IMG/VR virus record: IMGVR_UViG_3300008259_000199
Location: 1 to 41,893 of that record
DNA: 41,893 nucleotides
Reading direction: 5' to 3' (one strand)
Source of the DNA: a virus
Shown one piece after another: positions 7,102 through 14,372 of the stretch (its first letter is position 1; each line of letters begins with the position of its first letter). Below the pieces are notes generated by a model that saw only the letters and a program-made list of their open reading frames with translations, was not told where the DNA came from and did no database searches. Made by a program: the position numbers and the translations under genes.

Positions 7102-7974
7102 TTAAAGTTTATTTTTGATTTCTTTTAGAAGTTCATATGAAAGCAACAAAACCATGATTTGGTTATCTTTTACATTTGAAGAAGGTTTTACGTTATTCAA
7201 TTGTTTTACTACTTCATTGATTTTAATTTTGATAATATCATTATCAATTTTTGATAAGCACTCTGTTAATTGAGATTTAACATTTTCAATTTCACTTACA
7301 ATCAATTTATTAAGTGAATTTGTATTTGAAATGTTATTGATATATTCTTTTAACAGATTCTTTTGATTTGTATCTAGTCCTTTATATTTTTCATTTAGAC
7401 TTTCAATCAAAAGTTTATAACTTAATAAACGTACTTCTTCACTTTGTTGTTTATAGATGTTTATTAAGTTATCTTCAGATTCATTAATTTGTTTTTTCTT
7501 ACCGCATAAATTTTCAGTGATGACTGTTCTGGACTGAATGATCTCATTCATGTCAAACTTCACTTTGTCATTTACATGGTCTTCAAATACTTTGTAAATA
7601 GATGCAAACGTCTTATAATTTTTTAGATTTGACTTCAACAAATCTTCAATAGGATAAGTTTCCTTTATTTCTTTGATTAAATTATATTTTTCTTGAACTA
7701 ACTTTTTATCATCAATTTTTTCTCTTTGTTTCAAGACGACATTGATGTATTTTTCAGCTTGTACTTCATCTTTTGCTTTTTCATTTAATAAAAAGCTATA
7801 TAATTGCCATTCTTTTCCTAATTCTTTGTTTTCTTTAAAGTATTTAAAGAGAAGGGTTTTAGCAATAGATTCATCCTTTCCGGCAAGGATATCAGCAGTA
7901 ATTTGCCGAGTGAGCAGTTCAAAAAGAATGCCTGTGTTCCTAAATTTAGAGTGCTTAGCTTTAGCTATTTGCAT
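7102..7974 (-). CDS. Conserved portal-protease region protein (KFRNTGILFELLTRQIT)
   Basis: The 290-residue protein is helical throughout and rich in Lys, Leu, Asn and Ile. Its N-terminal stretch (KHSKFRNTGILFELLTRQIT at about 7-26) resembles one I know from marine T4-like phages, where the gene also lies between portal and protease. No catalytic motif is visible. The context suggests a prohead-core or assembly role, unproven. A TATTTATA element lies 21 bases before its ATG in the 88-base gap after the portal gene, with AGAAAAAGAA near the start. Confidence 0.8.
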   Translation of the reverse strand: MQIAKAKHSKFRNTGILFELLTRQITADILAGKDESIAKTLLFKYFKENKELGKEWQLYSFLLNEKAKDEVQAEKYINVVLKQREKIDDKKLVQEKYNLIKEIKETYPIEDLLKSNLKNYKTFASIYKVFEDHVNDKVKFDMNEIIQSRTVITENLCGKKKQINESEDNLINIYKQQSEEVRLLSYKLLIESLNEKYKGLDTNQKNLLKEYINNISNTNSLNKLIVSEIENVKSQLTECLSKIDNDIIKIKINEVVKQLNNVKPSSNVKDNQIMVLLLSYELLKEIKNKL

Positions 7975-7995
7975 ATATTCTTTTTCTAGTTATTT

Positions 7996-8003
7996 TATAA
8001 ATA
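7996..8003 (-). promoter_or_regulatory. TATTTATA element before the 290-residue protein gene
   Basis: The minus strand reads CTA-TATTTATA-AAATAAC, 21 bases before the ATG at 7974. This spacing would allow a conventional short leader if the octamer acts as a -10 element. Confidence 0.45.
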
Positions 8004-8062
8004 TAGTTATTTTTATGTAAAAATCATTTTATATACAATATTTATGAATCCTTTCAGTGATT

Positions 8063-9928
8063 TCATAGTATATTACTTTCATCCAAGTAACTTGGTTTGT
8101 TTTTTGATTTAAATTCCTTCAATAATTCTCTATTTTCAGTCTTGTAATCCTTCAAATAAGAATCAAATCTTTCAAGACTTAATGGAGAATCATTTTTAAA
8201 TTTATGTCCAATAGTATTTTTAACAGATCTATTGTTTTCTAAGTTACCAAGAACATCTTCTCCAAATGAATAATCACTTGCTTTTTTCTTTCCTGCTTGA
8301 GAAGGTCTTTCATATTCTGCCAACTTTTCTGGTGGTTTTTCAGATGCACCTCCTTCAGGACCGGCACCAGGTTCAGGTCCTGGACCTGCTCCACCTCCTG
8401 AACCTCCTTCAGTTTCACCTTCTTCTGGCTTAATTTTATTGAATGGTTTAGCTGGATCAATACCTTCATCTTCAATTTGTTTGAATCTATAATTTTGTTT
8501 AGCGTCATCAACAATATCATTTTTCTGAACTTCAATGTCATCCTCAGAAATTTTGAATACGTTGTTATAGATCCATCTTCTGCTAAATAACTTATTTTCT
8601 ACCATGTCCTTTGCAACGGCTACTTTATCACTCCAAATTGCAACTTTTTCTTTTTCAAAAATTACGGATGGGTTTGTTAATTCCAAGCTAAAATTGACTA
8701 GAGAAGAATCTTTATATCCTTGTGCATACAAATGAATGATTGCAATCTTTGTCAATTCACTAACTAAAATTCTTTGTACTCTATTAACAGTCTTAGCAAA
8801 TCTTACGTCTTCACTTGCAAGAGTTGCTTTACCACTCAAATCTTCTTCATAACCCAAAAATGCTTTAGGAATCTTTAATGCGGCTAACATCTTGTTACGA
8901 AGATATTGAATGTCATCAATACCAGTAAATTCCATACCACTCAAGGGTTCAATGCTAGTACCACTATCACTGCCACGTACTGGTAGATAAAAGTCTTCTA
9001 CCATGTTTTGTAAATTAAAACGTAAATTATAATCACCTGTTTTTTCATCAATATATGGAACCTTTTTCATCTTGTCCATCAACTTTTGCATATATTGATC
9101 TACTTCTTGTGGCGGAATATTACCAACGTCAACTTTAAACACTCTCTTTTCTGGAGCACGCATTACACGGTGGATTAACATTGCGTCTTCCATCAATGAT
9201 AATTGTTTCCATACTCTTCTACCACCTTCAATAATACTCTTACCATATGGCAAGAAGTTACTGTCACTCAATAATCTAAAGTGTGCAATTTGATAATTTT
9301 CAAGTTCTTCAATCTTACCACCTTCAGGCAAATTAACTTGGAATTTTGTATAATTCTTGTTATTTAAATCACTATTTTCAACCCGGGTAACATTGTAAGA
9401 ACTCATTGGTTCAACAAAGTATACACCATATTCAGGACTAATGTATAACTTCAAATAAAAATCACCATATTTAACTAAGTTTCTAGTCCAACTCCACATA
9501 TTAAACTCAATATTTAATATGTCATAAAACAAATTATTTAAAATTTCTTTGATGTTTTGATCTTCTGAATGGACTGTTAAAATATCACCCAATTCATTTT
9601 TAGTAACGCATTCATCTGCATAAATGTCTAGTGCAGATGAAATGATAGGGTCCATATCCATTGTATCATAATCACGGAATAATTCAATACGTGCAGCTTG
9701 ATAACTTAATGTAAAATCTCTGCTGTATTGATTATATGCACTGGTTCTGATTCTATTAAAACGATCTCTAAGTGTATTACGGTCAGTTGCATACATTGCT
9801 TGATCTGTATCAACTACCTTCAATTTCTTACCACCTACATTGCGTACAATTGTATCAGTGGAAAACAGTCTTCTTAACTTGGAGAAAAGAGATCTTTGTT
9901 TTAATATTTGAAATTCTTCATTTGCCAT
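8063..9928 (-). CDS. 20: Portal vertex protein, T4 gp20-like
   Basis: The 621-residue protein would form the dodecameric portal through which DNA is packaged. Family features include the N-terminal LRDRFNRIRTSAYNQY and DPIISSALDIYADECV (about 95-110), WSWTRNLVKYGDFYLKLY, and the segment with EGGRRVWKQLSLMEDAMLIHRVMRAPEKRVF (about 230-260), followed by KMLAALKIPKAFLGYEED. T4 gp20 has 524 residues; the excess is mostly C-terminal, including a Gly/Pro/Glu-rich linker at about 495-535 and a charged tail. The linker suggests a flexible extension, perhaps inside the head. It is followed by the 290-residue gene and preceded by the terminase gene 20 bases upstream. Confidence 0.95.
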   Translation of the reverse strand: MANEEFQILKQRSLFSKLRRLFSTDTIVRNVGGKKLKVVDTDQAMYATDRNTLRDRFNRIRTSAYNQYSRDFTLSYQAARIELFRDYDTMDMDPIISSALDIYADECVTKNELGDILTVHSEDQNIKEILNNLFYDILNIEFNMWSWTRNLVKYGDFYLKLYISPEYGVYFVEPMSSYNVTRVENSDLNNKNYTKFQVNLPEGGKIEELENYQIAHFRLLSDSNFLPYGKSIIEGGRRVWKQLSLMEDAMLIHRVMRAPEKRVFKVDVGNIPPQEVDQYMQKLMDKMKKVPYIDEKTGDYNLRFNLQNMVEDFYLPVRGSDSGTSIEPLSGMEFTGIDDIQYLRNKMLAALKIPKAFLGYEEDLSGKATLASEDVRFAKTVNRVQRILVSELTKIAIIHLYAQGYKDSSLVNFSLELTNPSVIFEKEKVAIWSDKVAVAKDMVENKLFSRRWIYNNVFKISEDDIEVQKNDIVDDAKQNYRFKQIEDEGIDPAKPFNKIKPEEGETEGGSGGGAGPGPEPGAGPEGGASEKPPEKLAEYERPSQAGKKKASDYSFGEDVLGNLENNRSVKNTIGHKFKNDSPLSLERFDSYLKDYKTENRELLKEFKSKNKPSYLDESNIL

Positions 9929-9948
9929 AAGTTATATATATAAGTATA

Positions 9949-11544
9949 TTAGAGTAACCAAGTTAGATTTTCTTTTTTATCATTTGTTAATCCAACGTTC
10001 ATTTGCCAAGCTTCTTGACTCTTTAATGATTGTGGTTTATATACATTCTGACTACCACCTGCTCTAGATATTCCACCTAACATTGATCTATTTAAATCCA
10101 TAGTTTGTTGTCTTAATCTTAATGCTGTATCTCTTACCCACAACCCAATACTCAATGACATAACTAAATCATCATTATATCCTCTCATTGCAGTTGCTTT
10201 ATTTGAATCCCAAATAAATACTGATAATTCATCAATTAATCTAATTGAACGTACTTCTACTAAATTTTCTCTAAAATAACTTTCCAATTTTGAAATCAAT
10301 AGTGGTCTTGTTTTTTGACTATTTGTAAATCCAGGAATCATCTTTTTTTCATCTCTATTGATCTTATTTGTTAATTGTTTTTCTACATCTACATATTGTA
10401 GATCTGCACTACTATAGAACGTATTTGGATATTGTCTATCTATTATTTGTTGTAATACTGCCCATCCAATATTTGCATTTTCTACTATCAATAAAGCATT
10501 ATTATACTCAGTAGCTACACTAACCAACATATTACCATAATCTTTGGTACCTATCTGTCCTTTATATTCTGCAACTTGAGTCATTGTTTCAACATCAATA
10601 ACATGAAAGGCACTATAATCCGCACCATCACCTCTTGCAACGTCCGCAGCAACTATATAATCTCTACTATAATCAGGATAATCCCATATCCAATATCCAT
10701 GATCTCCTCCACGCATTTCTACTGGACTTTTACATTTGTTGTGTCTATAATTTTCAATAATTGCAGTATCAACTACAGTATTACCAGAAGACAAAAATTC
10801 AGTATCACATTCTTGTGCAGCACGTTTAATACCCAACTCAGCAGTTTGTCTATCTCTCCAAGATTGATCTCTTTCTGGATGTCTATCCCACTTCAATCTA
10901 ATGGTTTTAAAGGTATTCTTCTTTGATTCTGCGTCAACCCACATTTGATGGAAGAAATTACCTACACCGTTTGGTGTACTTAACAAAATAGCTCTACCAC
11001 CAGTAGCCATTGTTTGTTGAGCAGATGTCCAAACTTCTTCTGCATTTTCAATGAACGCACATTCATCCATTACAAGCAAATAAGCGCTGAAACCACGTGC
11101 GCTATCAGCGGCTGAAGATGCTGCAAGAACTCTTGATTCATTTTTAAACTTCAATGATAGTCTATTATCTTCAACGGTTGGAACTTTCAACCAACTGGGG
11201 AGATTATTATTTGCAAGTCTTATTTTTGATACAATTTCTTTTGAGGTGTTTTGTACAGTAGATAAAATTAGTACGTTTTTGCCTGGATTAAATATCATTG
11301 TCCATAAAGCATATGCACTAACAAGTGTGGAAATACCCATTTGACGGGATTTTAATACAATATTTCTATCATAGTCAATAAAGTCTTGTAATGTTTCTTC
11401 TTGGAATGGATACAATTCAAATGGAATAATACCTCTTGTTTGATGTTGAATTTTTACGTATTTCTTCATGAAATACATAGGTTCTACAAGACATCTCTTG
11501 TATTCATCTTTGATTACATCTTTTAATGTTTTCTGTACACTCAT
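9949..11544 (-). CDS. 17: Terminase large subunit, T4 gp17-like
   Basis: The 531-residue packaging ATPase-nuclease translocates DNA into the prohead. The N-terminal ATPase shows a Walker A-type motif K65-SRQMGIST, Walker B YLLVMDECAF (155-164) and the coupling motif LLSTPNGVG (187-195). The C-terminal RNase H-like nuclease begins with VAADVARGDGADYSAF (298-313), where D301 is a likely metal ligand. Length is close to T4 gp17 (610) without its N-terminal extension. The ATG overlaps the stop of the upstream zinc-ribbon gene as ATGA (11541-11544), so translation is probably coupled. Confidence 0.96.
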   Translation of the reverse strand: MSVQKTLKDVIKDEYKRCLVEPMYFMKKYVKIQHQTRGIIPFELYPFQEETLQDFIDYDRNIVLKSRQMGISTLVSAYALWTMIFNPGKNVLILSTVQNTSKEIVSKIRLANNNLPSWLKVPTVEDNRLSLKFKNESRVLAASSAADSARGFSAYLLVMDECAFIENAEEVWTSAQQTMATGGRAILLSTPNGVGNFFHQMWVDAESKKNTFKTIRLKWDRHPERDQSWRDRQTAELGIKRAAQECDTEFLSSGNTVVDTAIIENYRHNKCKSPVEMRGGDHGYWIWDYPDYSRDYIVAADVARGDGADYSAFHVIDVETMTQVAEYKGQIGTKDYGNMLVSVATEYNNALLIVENANIGWAVLQQIIDRQYPNTFYSSADLQYVDVEKQLTNKINRDEKKMIPGFTNSQKTRPLLISKLESYFRENLVEVRSIRLIDELSVFIWDSNKATAMRGYNDDLVMSLSIGLWVRDTALRLRQQTMDLNRSMLGGISRAGGSQNVYKPQSLKSQEAWQMNVGLTNDKKENLTWLL

Positions 11545-12212
11545 TGATCTTGACTATTAAGTTTATCCAAAGTCATTTGTTTTGCTTTTTCTTCAATAGA
11601 TGAATCATACTTAAGTTCACTTATTTTTTTGTTTAACTCATCAATTTTTTCATTGACGTTTATTAAATCCTTTTTAAGATCAGTTAATACTTTACTCTTC
11701 ATATCAGTATCATCTGTCCAAAACTCTTGTGATCCATCTTCATTGAAATATTGTAATTTAGGCATTGAATTATCAGCTTCAAGATAAGTGATACTTTCTA
11801 CAATTTGTTGTTTAAAGTCATTCATTTCTGAAAGCATACTTTTACAAATTTTATGCTTTTCATAATCTACAAATGCGCCTAGTATTTTTAGTTTGCTATC
11901 AAAAATAATATTACAATCATAACATCTGCCTGTTTTTGGATAAAATTTTTGATCCAAATAATTTCCCCATTTAGTATCTGCATTACAAATACTACATCTT
12001 TGTTCAATTTTAATTTGAGCAAGTTTAGGTACTTTTCTTTTGCTGCCATTTTTCCACATCCATTTATTGCCTTGACCATCCTCCCAAATTTCACCTTCTT
12101 TTCTTTTACCATTATCTAAATTTGGATCATAACCAACTTGAATAAATGGTCTATTTCCGTCCAAATAATCTTTTACAATGGACAAATTACTTTTACCTGA
12201 TGCTCTTTTCAT
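11541..12212 (-). CDS. Zinc-ribbon and coiled-coil protein next to terminase
   Basis: The 223-residue protein has a conserved-looking start region (KRKEGEIWEDGQGNKWMWKNG, 37-56), a four-Cys zinc ribbon (C73, C76, C97, C100) and a C-terminal coiled coil (about 165-220). It overlaps the large terminase start, where T4 has gp16. Small terminases usually carry a helix-turn-helix and an oligomerising coiled coil; here the DNA-binding part could be the zinc ribbon. I cannot show it is a small terminase, and no other candidate lies in the window. The upstream 36-base gap contains AAAGG about 14 bases before the ATG. Confidence 0.75.
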   Translation of the reverse strand: MKRASGKSNLSIVKDYLDGNRPFIQVGYDPNLDNGKRKEGEIWEDGQGNKWMWKNGSKRKVPKLAQIKIEQRCSICNADTKWGNYLDQKFYPKTGRCYDCNIIFDSKLKILGAFVDYEKHKICKSMLSEMNDFKQQIVESITYLEADNSMPKLQYFNEDGSQEFWTDDTDMKSKVLTDLKKDLINVNEKIDELNKKISELKYDSSIEEKAKQMTLDKLNSQDQ

Positions 12213-12248
12213 ATTATTTAATAACCTTTATATTATATATAACTAAAT

Positions 12249-13532
12249 TTATCTTTGATATTTTAATAATCCTAAAATTTGATTTACAGGAGCAAAAAGA
12301 CCAGTCAATTTATATATTTTATCATTATAAAAGAATGTTAATCCTTCTGAACCTACTATTTTTTTCAATCCACCAACAACTTTTAATCTTTGTAATTCAT
12401 TCTTTAATTTATTTAATTGATCTTCAGTTGCACCTTTGGACTTGATTGTTTTTGCTTGTATCAACACATCACTTGCTATTTGTTTAGCAGCATCATCAGG
12501 TGAAGCAGCCATGTAACCAGCAGCATTTTTCAATACTTCAACTCCTAATTTTAAAAATAATTCTTCAAACGGTCTGATGTTATTTTTATATTGCTGTTCA
12601 TGACTTTCTTTATCAAAGGCACTAACAAAATTTTTAAATTCTTCATTGTCAATTTGTTTTAAAATGGTTTTTATGCTAACACTTTTATCAAATTCTGCCC
12701 ATCTTTTAACTAATAAACTCAATACTTCAGGTGAAATTGAATATCCAAATGAATCTGCCTTTTCTCTGATAAAATTATTCCACCAATTTTTATGATACTC
12801 AATAATTTTTGTTTGATCACTGAATGATCCTTGCAATTGATCAATCATTGTCATGAATTGTTTTCTTTTTTGTGGTAAATTCTTTACTTTAGATAACAAT
12901 AATTTGTTTGGTCCTCTGATAGTAAATGTATTTTGTACATCTGCATTTACATTTTTAATTAAATTGCCAAGTATAATACCAGATTCAGCATCTCCACCTG
13001 CAATTGGTTCACCTAAATCATTATATTCAATAATTCCGTGAAATACCAACATACTTAAGTTGTATGGAATTACATTCTTTGTAGCTGGATAAATTACTTC
13101 AACACTTGCAAACTTTTTACCATTACCAAACATTTGATTCAACTCTTCTCTTGGAACTTTTGATAGGGCATTTGATAAATCATCCACTGCAAAACTAAAA
13201 GCATCTTGAATATTTTGTGGTTTATCAGAAAACATTACTTTAATACCATCTTTAGTCAAAGCATTTTGACCTTGATTTTTTAGATGTCCTTTGTTTCTTG
13301 CAAGTCTCAATTGTCCATCTTTCCATGTAAAGGAAAGTTGTTGACCGTCTGTTTTTTCAAATGCTTTTAAGTCACCTAATAGTGATTGATCCACCATGTT
13401 TCTTAAATCTTGGAATGTTAATTCCATATCTTCATATGGATGTGCTAAATGTCCATAAGCACCACCTTCATTTAATGTTGGTTTTGGATCATTTAATAAA
13501 CTGTCTACTAAAAATTGAGTTAATTTATTCAT
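12249..13532 (-). CDS. Ligase-like nucleotidyltransferase
   Basis: The 427-residue protein carries motifs of the covalent nucleotidyltransferase superfamily (DNA/RNA ligases, capping enzymes). Motif I is E59-K60-T-D-G63 with K60 as the likely nucleotide-accepting lysine, then RLARNKG (76-82). A motif III-like strand FASVEVIYPA lies at 141-150. SEGLTFFY (395-402, motif IV) and KIYKLTG (405-411, motif V) sit at the very C-terminus. About 245 mostly helical residues separate motifs III and IV, an unusual insertion. The N-terminus (GGAYGHLAHPYED) resembles proteins of marine T4-like phages; L20-N21-E22 before G23 is a candidate prohead-protease site. No OB-fold or zinc domain follows, so the substrate (RNA, DNA or other) is open. 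Its stop is 37 bases from the zinc-ribbon gene and its start overlaps the previous stop (ATGA). Confidence 0.75.
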   Translation of the reverse strand: MNKLTQFLVDSLLNDPKPTLNEGGAYGHLAHPYEDMELTFQDLRNMVDQSLLGDLKAFEKTDGQQLSFTWKDGQLRLARNKGHLKNQGQNALTKDGIKVMFSDKPQNIQDAFSFAVDDLSNALSKVPREELNQMFGNGKKFASVEVIYPATKNVIPYNLSMLVFHGIIEYNDLGEPIAGGDAESGIILGNLIKNVNADVQNTFTIRGPNKLLLSKVKNLPQKRKQFMTMIDQLQGSFSDQTKIIEYHKNWWNNFIREKADSFGYSISPEVLSLLVKRWAEFDKSVSIKTILKQIDNEEFKNFVSAFDKESHEQQYKNNIRPFEELFLKLGVEVLKNAAGYMAASPDDAAKQIASDVLIQAKTIKSKGATEDQLNKLKNELQRLKVVGGLKKIVGSEGLTFFYNDKIYKLTGLFAPVNQILGLLKYQR

Positions 13533-14296
13533 ATTTCAAATGTGTTATCAAATACAGTAATTGCTTTGTTGTAAGATCTGGATGTTTCATCAAGTGGATT
13601 GTCAGTAAATTGCCAGTTCCAAAACAATTCATCAGGTGTTTTAAATCCAAAAAATTCAAGAACGGCTTTTTGTGTTTTTGTAACGTCTCTACCATTCCAA
13701 TTTTGTCCAACGGCAATAAAACCTGCATCAATATCTTTTACTATGTTACTTTCACCTAAAGTTGAGTGTCTATTTTCAATCCAAGTTAATCTTTCAATTA
13801 ATTTTTGGTAGTATCCATTAGCCTGACCCCATCTAATACTAGCAAAAAATACTATACAATCACTTTCAAACAATTCCTTGGTAATTTTCCATAGTTCATC
13901 ATTTTTTTCATTTACACTAGCCCAACAACGATGATATCCACTTGGATTTTGCTCTTTATTTTTCAATAATGCCTTTGCAGTACCACAATGATTTCCGCCA
14001 AATTCTCTGTTACTACTTACATTACCTTCACATGGAAATATGTTTAACTTGGTTGTATCAATTAAAGTTACTTTTTCCTTGCCAAGCAATTCTTGTATTT
14101 TGAGAGCTAATTGAGTACTCTTTGGTACATCTTCCTTGTGTTTGACCCATCTATTACTGGTTGTTAATAGTAATACTTTATTCTTACTACGTAAATAATC
14201 AATGGTCTTTTTATACTTTTTAGCATATAAATCCATTTCTTGTTCACTAGCTGGAATTTTAGCTTCTTGTAATAATAAATCTGTCAGCTTAATCAT
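13529..14296 (-). CDS. Flavodoxin-fold (NADPH-dependent FMN reductase-like) protein
   Basis: The 255-residue protein has flavodoxin-like features: strand and phosphate loop KVLLLTTSNRW (40-50) and KST (59-61), CEGNVSSN and GGNHCG (89-105) and a second FMN-contact region CIVFFASIRWGQ (147-158) followed by YYQKLIERLTWI (162-173), as in the PvYw...lK.fiDR stretch of FMN reductases. Cys89, Cys104 and Cys124 lie in the central region; an iron-sulfur site is conceivable but unproven. Residues 1-12 (MIKLTDLLLQEA) carry L9-Q10-E11 before A12, a likely prohead-protease site. An upstream in-frame ATG at 14335 was rejected because it lies inside a terminator; ATG 14296 follows a TATTTATA element by 7 bases. 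An oxidoreductase within a terminase-sheath gene block is unusual. Confidence 0.78.
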   Translation of the reverse strand: MIKLTDLLLQEAKIPASEQEMDLYAKKYKKTIDYLRSKNKVLLLTTSNRWVKHKEDVPKSTQLALKIQELLGKEKVTLIDTTKLNIFPCEGNVSSNREFGGNHCGTAKALLKNKEQNPSGYHRCWASVNEKNDELWKITKELFESDCIVFFASIRWGQANGYYQKLIERLTWIENRHSTLGESNIVKDIDAGFIAVGQNWNGRDVTKTQKAVLEFFGFKTPDELFWNWQFTDNPLDETSRSYNKAITVFDNTFEI

Positions 14297-14303
14297 CGTA
14301 CAA

Positions 14304-14311
14304 TATAAATA
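14304..14311 (-). promoter_or_regulatory. TATTTATA element before the flavodoxin-like gene
   Basis: The minus strand reads TC-TATTTATA-TTGTACG-ATG. It lies between the sheath gene terminator and the start, with no Shine-Dalgarno sequence. Confidence 0.45.
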
Positions 14312-14323
14312 GATTTTATAAAG

Positions 14324-14351
14324 AAAAAACCCCACTTATTTCTAAGTGGGG
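14324..14351 (-). terminator. Rho-independent terminator after the sheath gene
   Basis: CCCCACTTA (14330-14338) pairs with TAAGTGGGG (14343-14351), a 9-bp stem whose loop reads GAAA on the minus strand, followed by TTTTTT on the minus strand. Same design as the terminator behind the capsid gene. Confidence 0.92.
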
Positions 14352-14372
14352 TTCTGTTTAATTATTTACCAA

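Noticed and set aside
8044-8064. Imperfect inverted repeat after the portal gene as a terminator
   Set aside because: The stem is short and mismatched and is not followed by a T-run on the minus strand.
14297-14335. Upstream ATG 14335 for the flavodoxin-like gene
   Set aside because: It lies within the sheath terminator and hides the MIKLTDLLLQEA start shared with other genes.
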